The translations under genes and the position numbers were made by a program. From NCBI GenBank assembly GCA_947683425.1, contig CANTUQ010000043.1, forward strand, positions 11,890,501 through 11,954,500: DNA of 64,000 nucleotides, given 5' to 3'. Every line of letters begins with the position of its first letter. The first letter of the stretch is position 1. Positions 1 to 11,299 of this stretch are shown piece after piece. The notes under the pieces were generated by a model. It saw only the letters and a program-made list of their open reading frames with translations, made no database searches and was not told the origin of the DNA. This DNA comes from Excoecaria cochinchinensis (lineage: Eukaryota; Streptophyta; Magnoliopsida; Malpighiales; Euphorbiaceae).

Positions 1-993
1 CGGCTGAGGAGGCTAAGGCTGGGGCTCTGGCTGAGGCTGGGGCTCTGGCTGAGGCTGGGGCTCTAGCTCGGGCTGTGGAGGCTGCTCCTCCGGGTGCTCC
101 GGATCCGCACCCAAGGGTGGAAGCGAGAACAGCTGCCGGGTCTCATGGATGGTCAACACCCTGTAGGCCTCCGCCTGGCCTGGAATCTGGGAGATCATCC
201 CCATCTGAACTGCCGCTGCGGCGTCTACATGGATCCCCTCCGGCAAGGGTCCTCTCAACCTCTCGGGGTTAACCCCCAATCTCAAAAGCAAATGGGTGAT
301 GACTCCTCCTACCATCACCACCGGCATCATCCCTCTGCTGACTCTGGTCAAGTTAACCAAGATCTCGTGGCTAATGTTGAGACACTGGCCTGCCACCATA
401 GCCCAGAGGCTCTAGATCTCGGTCGCGTTAAGCGACCCTGGATTACCAGCTCGACCGAGGTACGAATTGGAAAGCACTCTGTGCAAATACCGGAGTGCCT
501 GAGACACCAGTACGGTGCTCTTCGCTGTATCGTGATCGTACAGCACTCCTGGTATGGCAATGGCCGCCCAATGGGCGCGTCTCACCGTTCGTCGCGGGAT
601 CTCGACCCCCTCCTCTCTAGGGAGCCCCATGGCCTGAGCAAACCTCTGCTTGGTGATGCTGAAATGGTCGCCGTCAAACCAAAACTGAATCACCCCTGGG
701 TCGGTATCTGCACTCTAAAAGCCGGCATAGCGGAGAGTGGCCAAGACCTGGCGGGTAGCCTTTGGAAAAGTCTGGAAGGAGGGCTCAAGGAACTTCGTCC
801 AACCAGCACCCTCGGCAAGTAGATCAAACTCTGGGGCCAACCCTAGGGCCTCTAGAAATGGGCGAGATACAAAACGGCTGGCCCGAAACTCTACCTGAGC
901 CAACGCTCTATACCTCTGAGCCGACTCATCATCCATCCAATCCGGAGCTACAAGCTCGGGCTGGGCCTGCGGCGCTCTACGTCTAGGAGGCAT
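1..993 (-). pseudogene. Sense extra ORF, copy A (plant-transposon-protein-like), partial
   Basis: This is the N-terminal half of the same gene as 13426-15402. It starts at the MPPRR methionine at 993, one base after a 3' splice site (cttttgcag). The visible part covers the globular N-terminal domain (blocks such as RFVSRPFLEALGL, VLVSQALRYLHRVL and GGVITHLLL) and the start of a Pro/Gln-rich linker; the rest lies left of the window. All three in-frame stops seen here (715-717, 412-414, 13-15) are TAG and are shared with copy B. Relatives in C and D have Gln or Trp codons at most of the matching places. The fold resembles the ATHILA ORF-1 / putative plant transposon protein group. Its function is unknown. 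Confidence 0.75.
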
Positions 994-994
994 C

Positions 995-1701
995 CTGCAA
1001 AAGGGAAGAGAGTAAACATCGAAAATTGGGCAAAACAAATATTTTTAAACTTATTTTCAAAGCGAAGGCCAATTTGGGCCTCACCGGGGCAATAGCAGCC
1101 CAAAACAAGATAAAAAAATGATAAGGATACAAAAAAAGAGAAGAGCAAACATCCAGTCTAAGGAAGTGTCTTAAAGTGGCTCGCACGCATCATGGCAAAA
1201 GCAAACATGCAACTAGCGTGAAAATAATTAATGTGAATAAGAATGGGCCTTCTAGGTCCCAGGATATGCATTATACAAGAAAAAAAAATTCAATTCTTGA
1301 GCAAATGATAAAAATTTGGGCAGCATCCCGGCAGGGGTATGCCCAACCTCCTGCATAAAAAGGCAAAAACATAGGCCTCAGGCCTCAACAATAATACACG
1401 CATGTAAATGGGGCGCACCCCGGCAAGAGTGTGCCCCCAATAACACAAAATAATGGCCTCAGGCCGCAAAAGCAGTATATGCACATAATGGTGCGCTAAA
1501 GAGATGTAGTTCTAAAGCACCAAAATTATAGAAAAATTCTATTTCTATGTAATCATGCAGAAATCAGGTTTAATTGCACTAAAAAAAATGGGCAGCATTC
1601 CCCCTAAATTCCTAAAGCATTTGGAATTTTCTAAAGTTGAAAGGAGAAGAAATGAATTAATGAATTAAACAAAACTCAAAAGAAAGTAATTATTTACTTA
1701 C
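995..1701 (-). other. Predicted 5'UTR intron of the sense extra ORF, copy A
   Basis: On the minus strand a perfect GTAAGT donor at 1701 follows ACAA. An acceptor (cttttgcag) ends at 995, two bases before the ATG at 993. The predicted 707-bp intron is AT-rich and has no coding potential. Donor and acceptor are conserved in copy B (16111 to 15404) and in element C (34413 to 33703). Element D has an equivalent acceptor just before the ATG of its related gene. This is inferred from splice consensus and conservation only. Confidence 0.7.
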
Positions 1702-1895
1702 TTGTAGTCGCGGGAAGTGTAGAAACTGGAGAAAATATGAATATCAAAGCGCCCGGTGAGTAGAAAATGCGAAAATATGAAGAAATCGCGAAAAAAATGA
1801 AGAAATGCTTGAAAAAATGCCAAAAAACGCAAAGAAAAACGGTTTGGGAGAAGAAATGAAAGGGACAGCAGCGTTTGCACCGTCTGTCACTCGCC

Positions 1896-2173
1896 CTTAT
1901 ATAGAATTTCTTTACCGACGGGCAGGGCGTCTGTACAAGCGACCGACGGGCTGGCCGTCTGTCATGCGATAAATGCGAGTTAATGCGCGTGATGAATGCA
2001 ATGCTGACATATGCGTCTGCCAGGTAGATTTCCTTCCGACGGGCAGGCCGTCCCTTTGGAGAGGCGGGCAGGCCGTCTCTTTGTAGAGGCGGGCAGGCCG
2101 TCTCTTTGTAGAGGCGGGCAGACCGTCTCTGTAGAGAGGCGGGTAGGCCATCGGTGACACTTCCCTATAAAAA
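1896..2173. promoter_or_regulatory. Internal bidirectional promoter between sense ORF and aORF, copy A
   Basis: A TATATAAG box on the minus strand (1896-1903) faces the 5'UTR exon of the sense ORF. A TATAAAAA box on the + strand (2166-2173) lies about 70 bp before the aORF start at 2241. Between them sit several CGACGGG(C)-type motifs at about 1917-1970 and a tandem array at 2036-2154. The motif is the same as in the LTR upstream of the LTR TATA box. Element C keeps both TATA boxes and the motifs, though with fewer repeats. Promoter activity is inferred. Confidence 0.7.
2036..2154. repeat. 25-bp tandem array in the bidirectional promoter, copy A (about four units)
   Basis: Units of the form GCGGGCAGGCCGTCTCTTTG plus TAGAG repeat about four times, bounded by CCGACGGGC on the left and CCATCGG on the right. 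Copy B (16446-16538) has exactly one 25-bp unit fewer. Element C (34754-34802) has a single unit. Copy number of this promoter module therefore varies between family members. Confidence 0.85.
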
Positions 2174-2240
2174 CTTACAAAATTTTTGCTCTTTTTGTCT
2201 TTTCATTTTCCAACATCTTGAGCCTTTCATCTTTCTCAAA

Positions 2241-3591
2241 ATGTCTTCCCCTCTTGCCCAAAGGATGCACCGCATCTTAGATGACAAACACACTTGGGGA
2301 GAAGGCGCCCTCTCCTCTCTGTCTGGGCTAAAATATCTGTGCCGGGTGAAAATCGACCAGAACCTCCTCCTGGCGGCGACCCATTTCTGGAACCCCCGGT
2401 TTCACGTCTTCCAGTTCACCTATCAGGAACTGTGCCCTTTGCCTGAAGAGTTAGCTTCCATTCTGGGAGCCCGGTTCCCTCCTAGCGCTCTGCCTTGCAT
2501 CCCCCGCTGCGGCTTATTCCAGACCCGGGATGTAGCCATGGCTCTGGGCATACCTTCTTCCGAGGCCATCCGGCTGATTCCTCCGGGCTCTTCCTTTTCT
2601 TTGGGGCCACTGATCGAGGCTCTGGATCGGTTCACTGACATCCCCACATATCGGGTAAGCATCACATTCTTATTCTGCATGGTGAACTTCCTTACTGTTG
2701 TTCCAGGAGGTTTGACAGGTGACTCTCGTCTGTTCAGAATCTTGAGCGACTTTCATCTGGGACTGTCACCCCTACGACTTGTCCTGGCTGAAACTATTCT
2801 GGGTTTGGACGCTGTGAGCTTTGGGTCCACTACAACCTTTACCGGCAGCCCCTTATTGCTCCAGGTACGTCATTATTTTAAAGGTAGTGCGTCCCTTATG
2901 GATTTTCACACTAGCTTTTCTTAGCGGGAGGTGCATCCTTTCGGATTTTCACACAACCCTGCGCCTTATTTTTGCCTGAAGTAAATCCTACTTACTCCAG
3001 CGGCTTTTTCTCTTTTTTTTTTTCTTTTTTTCTTTTTTCTTTTCTTTTTTTTCTTTTTTTTTTCAGATCTGGCTGCAAGAAAAACTGAAGATGCTGTCTG
3101 AACCACCCCCTCGCGTTACTCCCCAGTACTCGCCGAGCCATTTCCTGCCTCGTCGACGACTGTATGGGTGTGTCACTGCTGGTGAAGGCATTACCTGGTT
3201 TCGCGAGCTGTCAGATGACGATATCAACTTCACGTCTGCCTGGCTCCCACTGTCTCATGTGGTCATCGACGGGCCATCGGGTTGTGTTCCTCTCTGCGGC
3301 CTCCATCAAGCCAGCTTCTGCATCACCTCTCGATGTACACGACAGCTCGGGACGACCTAGGATATAGTGAGGGTTCCCCTATCTTTCCGAGGAGGAGCTC
3401 TCTCGGCCACATTTGCTTCTCGGTATCATGAGCTGTGGGGTAGACTACCTGTGAAGACTGTTATCCCGAGGTTTGGTAATCATTCTGCGTCTTCGACTAG
3501 CGAGTACAAGAAGTGGATCCTTACCCCAGCGTCTGATAACAGGACTCGAGGGCTCAAACATCTGGTCGGCGAGAGCAGCAGCAGGACTTAG
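2241..3591 (+). pseudogene. Antisense extra ORF (aORF), copy A; two exons, one premature TAG
   Basis: The gene is transcribed against gag-pol and sits between integrase and the 3' side, where extra antisense ORFs have been described in Tat elements. Exon 1 (2241-2864, 208 codons) starts at MSSPLAQRMHR and ends at SPLLLQ. Exon 2 (3067-3591) continues IWLQEKLKML and ends at SSSRT. The intervening intron has a GTACGT donor and a long pyrimidine tract with CAG acceptor. The predicted length is 382 aa. Blocks such as HFWNPRFHVFQF and FTGSPLLLQ recall plant mobile domain / DUF7745-type proteins, which is my inference. Copy A has a private TAG at 3358-3360 where copies B and C have CAG. Confidence 0.8.
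2865..3066 (+). other. aORF intron, copy A, with unusually conserved 5' half
   Basis: The intron has donor GTACGT at 2865 and a long CT-rich tract at about 3007-3064 ending in CAG at 3066. Its first 95 bases match element C at all but about two positions, while the flanking exon differs by roughly 14 percent over 200 bases. It contains two imperfect copies of a unit ending GGATTTTCACAC. Copy B has lost the AG of the acceptor. Confidence 0.75.
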
Positions 3592-3979
3592 CTTAGCCTA
3601 TATATGTATTTCTTTTGGTGCTACATTTCTTTTTAATGCAGAACTAGGGAATGACGAAAATGAAAAAAATAATATTCATTCTATTTCAGGAATCTGCGTA
3701 CATTTTCATATAATTTCAGCATATATGATCAGTTTTGGCATTTACTCAGCTGCTTACGCGCTGTCAATACATGAAACCAAATTTTAACAGCATCAACTCC
3801 TGTTACCAATCGGCCCTCTCGGGTTTTCACGATCGGACATTTTCTCTCATGCCTCTAATTTTTGCACCGGATGCCTTTTTTCGGTTTTCACCCTGTCGAG
3901 GCGCCCAATTTTAGCATAGCCGCCTTTTTTCGGTTTTCGACTTGCAGGGCATTTTATTCTCTTCTTTTTATTTTGGTCT
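3592..3979. other. Tail-to-tail 3' region between aORF and pol, copy A
   Basis: About 390 bp separate the aORF stop (+ strand) from the pol stop at 3980-3982 (minus strand), so two transcripts would converge here. I see no gene in it. It contains repeated TTTTTTCGGTTTTC units near 3877 and 3927 and a related CTCGGGTTTTCACG at about 3817. The same arrangement and repeats occur in B (17975-18362), C (36197-36594) and, reversed, E (60324-60702). Confidence 0.7.
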
Positions 3980-5065
3980 TTAGCCGTGGAACCTTTTGAG
4001 TCTGTCGACATTGATCGGTTCTTTGAATTCGTTCCCATCACTATCTGACAAGATTGCAGCTCCTTTGGACAGCAGCTTCTTAAGGATATACGGCCCTTCC
4101 CAGGTAGGTCTGAATTTCCCCCTGATGTCTGGTATCCCTGGCCTCATCTATTTGAACACCAAGTCCCCTTCTTTCAGTGGATGCTTCCTCACTTTCTTCC
4201 CGAAAGTTCTTGCCAATCTCTTCTGGTAAATCTGATTATGATAATAAGCTCTCAGCCTACTCTCATCCAGTAAGTTCAAGTGCTGTAACCTCTGCTGCGC
4301 CCATTCGGCTTCCGGGATTTGGGCCTCCATGACCACCCTTAGCGATTTAAGTTCTATCTCTACTGGCAATACTGCTTCTGTTCCGTATACTAGGAAAAAT
4401 GGTGTAGCGCCTGTAGATGCCCTTACTGTCGTTCTGTATCCCCACAGGGCAAAGGGTAACTTCTCAGCCCAGTCCTTGTAGGTTTTGACCATCTTGGACA
4501 GGATCTTCTTCACATTCTTATTTGTGGCCTCTACTGCTCCATTCGCTTGCGGTCGGTAGGGAGAGGATTTATGATGCTCGACACCATACTTCTCGAGAAG
4601 TTTTCTGGTTTCTCCCATGAACTGCACCCCATTATCAGACACTATGTGATGAGGGAGGCCATATCTGCAGATCAAATTCCTCTCTATGAACTTGGCCATG
4701 TCCCTTGCGTCAATTTTCTTGAAGGATTCTGCCTCGACCCATTTGGTGAAATAGTCGATCGCGACTATGATGTATCTGTGCCCATTGGACGCCGTAGGGC
4801 GAATCTCTCCAATGATATCTATCCCCCAAGCAGCAAACGGCCAAGGTGATGTCAGGTTATGTAGTTCTGATACCGGCAGGTGTCTCAGGTCTGCGTACTG
4901 TTGGCACAACTGACATTGTTTGACATACTTTGAGCAATCACTGTCTATCGTAAGCCAATAAAAGCCTTGTCTCATGATCTTCTTGGCCAAGGTCAAACCA
5001 TTCATGTGGGCCCCATAGACACCTGCATGGGTTTCCTCCATTATCTTGCGGGCTTCTCCTTCATT
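3980..5065 (-). pseudogene. Integrase region of pol, copy A
   Basis: The region holds a Ty3/gypsy integrase with an HHCC zinc-binding start (ETHAGVYGAH, then CQLCQQY) and a DDE core: Asp in WGIDIIG, Asp in VSDNGVQF, Glu in NGAVEATN about 34 residues later. The C-terminal part runs through KEGDLVFK and the final LKRFHG, ending with TAA at 3980-3982. The catalytic triad is present. A private TAG interrupts the C-terminal part at 4148-4150 where copy B has CAG. Upstream the frame is fused by deletion to the RNase H remnant at about 5062. The enzyme would insert element cDNA into chromosomes, but this copy cannot make it as part of an intact polyprotein. Confidence 0.88.
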
Positions 5066-6546
5066 TCAAATATCTTAACGGATTTTGCTTGGCCACTGCT
5101 TGAACTTTGTATGAGTGGAAGTAATGTCTCAGCTTCTTTGATGCCCAAATCACTGCGAGGCAGATCTTCTCTACTTCAGCATATTTTATTTCATAAGCCA
5201 GGAACTTCTTGCTGAGGTAATAAATCGCAAACTCCACCCCAAATTCATCCTCTTGAGCCATCATGGCGCCCACTGAACCGTCCTCTACTGCCAGGTACAG
5301 AATAAGCGGTTTGACTGGTTGCGGAGGCCTTAGCACTGGCGGATTCAACAGATATTCCCTGATATTATCAAAGGCTCTTTGGCAGTCTTCGTTCCAGACT
5401 ACAGGCTGATTCTTTCTAAGCAGCTTAAAAATAGGCTCGCATATCGAAGTGAGCTTGGCAATAAACCGGCTGACATACTGCAGCTTGCCCAGGAAACTCC
5501 TTACATCCCCTCTGGCTGACGACATGTCCCAATAGCTTTCCTGAAGTCACTCCGAAAATGCACTTCTTGGGGTTACGTCGCAGATTATACTTATCGATCC
5601 TGGTGAAGAACTTCTCTAGAGCTTCAAAGTGTCCCTCTCGGGTGGCTGATTTGACCATCATGTCATCGACATACACTTCCACTTCTTTATGAATCAGGTC
5701 GCTTAAGATCTTGGTCGCCATTCTCTGATATGTGGCCCCTGCATTCTTCAGGCCGAAAGGCATGACCCGATAGGCATAGGTCCCCCACTCTGTGGTAAAG
5801 GTAGTTTTAACCCGATCAGCTATCTTGTTCAGGATCTGGTTGTAGCCCATATAACCATCTCCAAAGCTGTACATCGCGCAATTGGCAGCACTGTCTATCA
5901 ATACATCAATATGGGGTAGTGGAAAATCATCTTTAGGGCAGGCTTTGTTAAGATCTAGATAATCCACCCTGACCTTTCCGTTCTTCTTTGCTACAGGGAC
6001 CACATTTGCCAGCCATGTAGGATACTGCACTTCTATGAGGAACTTGGCTTCAATCTGCTGTCGAATTTCCTCCTTAACCTTGTCAGCCCATTCTGGTCTT
6101 AGCCTTCTCAACTTCTGCTTCACAGGCTTGCAATCTGGGTAAGTTGGGATGGCATGTTCCGCCACGTCTCGGTCAATTCCCGGCATGTCCTCGTAGGTCC
6201 AGGCAAAGACTTTTTCATGTTTTCTTATTATTCTCTCAAAATTTTTTCTCTCCTCAGGAGTTATGCTTAATGCTATTTGAATTTCTCTCGGATTTTCCGA
6301 GGTTCCAAGATTACAAGGCGTTGTGCCAGCGGAGTCAATGTAAAAAATTGATGGAATATGATCATGTTCATGCATGTTGAAATCATTAGAAACATCGCAC
6401 AAATAAGTGAAATTGTTTATCTTATTAATAATATTATAGTTATCATTTACATCATAAAAGAGTTCTGGAATAAAAAGACAGTCTAAACTAGAGTCTTCTT
6501 CTGCCACTCCCGAGGTTGATGCTGTTGCAGCTTGCTCACTAGCTTC
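5066..6546 (-). pseudogene. Reverse transcriptase with truncated RNase H, copy A
   Basis: The RT region contains the LNKACPKDDFPLPHID block, the MPFGLKNAGATYQRM block and the YVDDMM active site. Compared with element C it has a 6-bp deletion that removes two residues just before VDY, and Arg-to-Leu in the DYRDLNK block. A further deletion after VVSQRG shifts the frame (near 5520). After the first RNase H segment (YYLSKKFLAYEIKYAEVEKICLAVIWASKK) the frame jumps at about 5062 straight into integrase. About 0.86 kb present in element C is missing, including the archaeal-type RNase H. Copy B has the identical lesions. The linker before RT (HEHDHIPSIF) is conserved in C and E. Confidence 0.88.
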
Positions 6547-8007
6547 CTAATTTAGCAGAGGCCCCTCAGGCGTGTCGGAGGAAATCCTCAAATCTCCCAT
6601 CTTTAGCTCTAATTCTGCTATCTTCTCCTTCCCTTTCAACCTGGCAGCTACCATCTTTTCAGTAACGACCTCCTCAAGCTCGCATTTGTCCCAAGTGATA
6701 CCCTGGGTCATAACCTCTTCATCCCAAAAGTCTTTGACAGTCTTGACAAACCCAACATGCCAGTCATACACATCGTTAAAGATTTCGAAGCCAGGGACGA
6801 TCCTCCCCTCTACCCAGTGCGGCTCATCTTCGCCCGCATATGCACAAACTAAGGATGCCGGTACGAAGCTCTCTGTTATGTGGGGGATTTTACCCGGTAC
6901 CCTCTTCTTGCCGAAGCCACCTCTATACCCCAGACCTTTCCGGCTCCTTTGCCCTTGAGTAGTGATCGCGATTTGCAGTCCTTTGGAGCTTTTGCCTAGA
7001 CCAGCCCCAGGAAGATAATGCATCCTCTTCATCATATTAACCACAGCCGGGCTATCCACTGACCCACGCTCTTCCCTTATCATGGACACGTGGAAGCCAC
7101 TAAATGGCTGATTGGCTATTTCCAGTGCTGAAACCTGGTTTTCCCTGGCCGCTTTGATAGTTACCACCTCCCCTTCGTGTGGGAACTTTATCATCTGATG
7201 CAGTGTGGATGGCACTCGCCCTAATTTATGGAACCAGGGTCTCCCGAGTAAAGCTGAGAAGTTAGCAGGTATGGGCAGAACTACAAATTCAACCTCCACT
7301 TCAATAGGTCCTATCTTGACCAAAGTCTTAAAGGTTCCTGAGGCTTGCCTCCTCGAGTTGTCGTAGGCTGTGATAGTCAGATCTGATCTACTGAGCATAT
7401 CTTCGTTTAAACCAAAAGCTTGCAAAGCTATCAAAGGGCACACATTGATAGAAGACCCGTCGTCCACCATAACGCAAGCAGTGTGCTTATCGTTAATCTG
7501 CACTTTAATGTACAAGGGTCGGTTGTGGTTGCGGCCTTCAACAGGTAGGTCGGCGTCAGAAAAGACCAATCTCTCCTCGGATCCTCCCTTAATTAAACCC
7601 AAAAGTTCTGACGGGGAAATAGTGGTGGCGACTGTGGCCTCAACCAAAGCTTCTACTACCTTCTGCCTATGAGAGGGGGATTGCCTCAACAGATCCCATA
7701 TGGATATTTGAGCCGCAGTTTTCTTCAACTGTCTGACAATCTGCCCCTCCTCTGGCTCTTTCTCTGCTGATGGCTGTACCGGCTTAGGTAGCCTCATAAT
7801 CTCGGGGATCACCCTTCCACTCCTCGTCACAGCCCTTATCTCTCCTTCGTCTCCATCGGAGCCCCACAAATCAAGGTTTATCCCCTCTTCATCCTCTGCT
7901 TCTCCACCGCTTTCACTGCTAGACCAGCAATCAAGGGTCGCCACAACTGCTTTCTCCTCTCTATCCTTGGAATTACCAGCAGTGAACTTCTCACTGCCAT
8001 ACAGATC
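6547..8007 (-). pseudogene. Protease (with G-patch-like segment) region, copy A
   Basis: This frame carries a retropepsin-like aspartic protease: active-site block VMVDDGSSINVCP and later block ANFSALLGRPWF. It is followed by a glycine-rich G-patch-like stretch (YLPGAGLGK, then RKGLGYRGG). The N-terminal part is acidic. The frame is bounded by a TAA (8008-8010) against the gag side and a TAG (6547-6549) against RT. Element C has CAG at both positions, so gag-pro-pol was originally one frame. The protease would process the polyprotein. Confidence 0.85.
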
Positions 8008-9533
8008 TTATAGCACGTACCACTCTAGCAGGCTAGATTGGATCATAAACACGGGTGGTGGTACGGCATTATAACCGGGCTTCTTCTCAGGGTCAGAGAT
8101 CTGCTTGCTATCAATCAAGTCTTGGATAGAGTGCCGGAGCGCTTTGCATTTATCAGTGATATGGCCTGAGTGCTGGTGGAATGCACAGAATTCGTTATCT
8201 TTATGTCCTAGTTTCCCTTGCGTCAAAGCTGGCCTAGGAGCCAGAGGGTGCAATTTTCCCTCCTTCATCAACCTCCTCAGGACCCAGGATAATGGTCTTC
8301 CCAAGTTCGAAAACTTCCTCTGGGTGGTTACCTCAGTAGCAGACACTTCACCCATTATTCTAGTGCTGTTACTGGGACCCGCCGGCCTGCTGGTTCCATG
8401 ACCAGGGTTAGCCCTTTTGGCAAAATTGTCATTGTTAGCTTTCCGGGTTAAGAACTCTCCCTCTGCTTTGATGGCTATATCTTTGAGAGACTCCCAGTCC
8501 TTCAACCCCTTCATCCTCAATCCCTTTTTTAAGTACGGGCTTGCGTTCTTAATGAATAGACGAATCTGATCCTGGGTGTCAGGCTTTCGGCGCATCTCCA
8601 TTACTCGGTTCCGCCATCGGGTAAGATAATCATGGAAAGACTCCCCGGTCTTCTGTTAAAGTAGCTCAAGATCTTTCAGAGTCACCTCCATTCTGGTATT
8701 ACAGTCATACTGCTTCAAAAACTCCTCAGTGAGCAGATCCCAATCTTCTTTAGTGCGGCGGTTAAGGCCATGATACCAGTCTATGGCATGAGAGGTCAGA
8801 CTCAGACAAAAGTATTCCACTTTCTGCTTCTTCGACAACGTGGTCCCCTTCATGACCAGAGAATATTGCTTCACATGTGCGGTGGGGTCAGAAGTACCAT
8901 CAAACTTCGGCACATCCGGCATTTTGAAGTTATAAGGGATCGGGTTCTCTCCGTCCAACTCCCTATCCTCCGGATTCATCCCATGAGCTCTGCCTATCAT
9001 ACGAGCCATAGCCTCGAACCTCTCTTCCATCTTCTTTAAAATAAAGTCATCGGTTTGAGGAGCCTTCCCCTTCTTAGATGCCATGCTCAACCTATCATCC
9101 TCGATATCTCTATCGTCATCAATTATCAATACTGGCCTTCTTCTCAGCTCTCCCGAGGCCACTGATCTTAACTCTACTGGCGGCGGCCTAATGGGCTCTT
9201 CTCGCCTTTCAACCCTTTCTTCATCAGGCTCATTATGTCTCACTGGAGGAGGAGGAGGATTCTGTGGAGCATTCTGCTGAGCGTTCTGCTGCGCCAAGGC
9301 GGTCAACATATTCATCATCCTACCCTCGAATTCCTTAAAGCGGCAGCCCACTTCTTCCGCAATCATGGCCCTGGTGGCGTCTTCCCCCCTAGGCGAGTTT
9401 TCCATCTGAGATACTGTACCACTGATTTCTGATAAGATTTCCGGTAGGCCCTCTCTATCTGACAGCTCGGGAGTAAGAACTCGGATCAGTCGCCCGGTTG
9501 GTGATCTAGTCCACCTGGGCAGATCTATGATGG
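8008..9533 (-). pseudogene. Gag, copy A
   Basis: The retrotransposon gag core is visible (VEYFCLSLTSHAIDWYHGL, then EEFLKQYDC). A C-terminal zinc-binding-like block reads FCAFHQHSGHITDKC. The N-terminal region has a Gln/Asn/Pro-rich stretch and an acidic DDDRDIEDD block. The reading frame is open upstream; MENSPRG at 9405 is a reasonable start, but a consensus 3' splice site (ccctgcag at 9534) suggests an upstream exon. A TAA at 8656-8658 breaks gag; copy B has TAG and element C has CAG at this codon. Gag would form the particle around the element RNA. Confidence 0.85.
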
Positions 9534-9604
9534 CTGCAGGGACAAAAGTTAGAATGATGCATGGAATGCAGGTATAATGCATGATCGTGATATGCAACAC
9601 TTAC
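9534..9604 (-). other. Candidate 71-bp leader intron before gag, copy A
   Basis: On the minus strand a perfect GTAAGT donor (9604-9599) is followed 71 bases later by a CCCTGCAG acceptor (ending 9534). The same pair exists in copy B. In element C the acceptor is kept but the donor reads GTGGGT. The intron would be close to the minimum size in plants, so this is only a candidate. Confidence 0.35.
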
Positions 9605-10302
9605 AGAGCACAAGCAAGCAAGTAGGTCCTTCCACTCTTATTTCTCCCACACACGTGGTCGTGCAGTATCTTTCCTAGGTGGGATTAGCCCAAGGGTCAA
9701 CGAGGGACCCGATGGACGCGTATGGTGCGCGGCGAAAAACCGGCAGCATAACACTCCTATGCTAATGTACAAGCGGATGGACAATGATCGTCACGTATTT
9801 GGACGTTCCATAAATTTCGACATGGCCCTACCGGGGCATGATAGCCTTTGGCTAGGTTACCAAGCGAGACATTTGGACTCACCCAATACATGAGGATCCA
9901 TACAGCAAGCATGAAATTAAGGTTCATTTCACCTATGGAAAGTAACTACAGACATTACATGAGCTTTGGTCAAGGGAGATGTTTCTTCAAGGCTACCCAA
10001 GCATGATCCCTGCCGACGGGTCTAGCTCATCACGAGCATAGCGACCGATCGGGTCATCATTTTGATATACCATTAAGGTACGTGGCTTGGGCTGGTGATT
10101 ATCCTTAACACTTCTCCAAATTGAGTGAAAATGAGGAGGTACTTCAGGAACGCACCGGGGCTAAAAGAGGGACCAAACTAGCGTATTCTAAGGCTCTAAT
10201 GATATGCGAATGCAATTTTGAGAGAAAGTGAATTTATGAATTAAATTTTAATCATAAATGTTAAAAGAGGTATTTTCAAATCGAAACCTTGAACCATAAA
10301 CG
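9605..10302 (-). other. 5' leader between primer site and gag, copy A
   Basis: About 700 bp of non-coding leader lie between the primer binding site and gag. I found no reading frame or RNA gene. Element C has a recognisable homologue (about 53990-54697). Packaging and dimerisation signals would be expected here, but nothing specific can be read. Confidence 0.6.
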
Positions 10303-10320
10303 TCCCCAGTGGAGTCGCCA
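10303..10320 (-). promoter_or_regulatory. Primer binding site, copy A
   Basis: The minus strand reads TGGCGACTCCACTGGGGA, one base after the LTR terminus. Starting with TGG it can pair with the CCA end of a tRNA. I recall Ogre elements using tRNA-Arg, and this may be the same, but I could not check the tRNA match. Confidence 0.75.
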
Positions 10321-11299
10321 CTGTGACGCGCGCCGGATCCCGAGCGCCGCCCTTTCGGACCGCCCGCACGTGGGCTATCGGGGCATGTTCGGGTCCGTTG
10401 ACAGCTTGCGATGAATCGCAAGTGCGTCTATGTTGAGCAACACGGAGGTTTCATGGAGTCGCCACCCAATAGAACATTAGGAAAGTTTCTCTCGCCTCGG
10501 AGAGCCTAAGACTGCGCTTGGTATCCATTTTGGGCCAGCCAGAGGGATCATGGAAGGTGAACTCCTCACCCTAAGGAGCCTAGGATTAGCGCTAAAGCCT
10601 CGTGACTCAAGAAGTATCTTGAAGGATGACCTCTAACCTCTTGAGCCCAATGACCAGAGCTGGGTCCGGGATTTCTCATCTATTTCTACCTCAATTATTT
10701 TATGATCAAATTTTAATATCATTAATTCTCTCTCTCTCCACACTATGCAGTTTGATTAAAAGGCGCATTTATTCACATCTTGAAAGAGATAAATGATCAA
10801 ATAGATAATGAAAGCGATAGATTACAATAATACAAGGAGCGGAATACAACTCCCTTTCGTAAATGTGCAGATCATGCATAAATCGGGGCATTGCTTATTT
10901 TGAGGACTTTGGTCCTCACATGCATCGTTATTAAAATTGGGGATTTTTATTTGTGATGATCTTTTTTGGATGGAAATAGGGCATTTGACCCTTGTTTTTG
11001 TGTAAACCTCATTTTATTAAATATAAAAACATTGAGTCATTTTTGTACATCAACGGGATATGAAAGGAGTACATCCATATACATAAGATAATCAATGAAA
11101 GAAATAAAACAAGAGGATTAGGAAACTAAACCGGACGAGATCCTCCAAATATGGTAGATAGCCGCTCAAGCTCGGGATAGTCCAGGAGAATCAATATACA
11201 CTCATAAAAAGTTAAGAGATGGCAATATACACAAAATCAATATGTGGGAAGCCAAAAGGACTTGAAAAAGATGGAAAATGATTTAAAAAGAGGGAGACA

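Noticed and set aside
2655..2718. Possible second intron in aORF exon 1 (GTAAGC ... CAG)
   Set aside because: The stretch stays in frame and is conserved as protein in A, B and C; at about 50-65 bp it would be too short for a typical plant intron.
4547..4849. Plus-strand frames opposite integrase, RT and protease
   Set aside because: They are shadows of pol on the other strand; they lack conservation at the protein level and mirror pol codon structure.
6250..6546. Ogre-type intron between protease and RT
   Set aside because: The AT-rich linker is open and conserved as protein in A, C and E (HEHDH-type block), so no intron is needed here.
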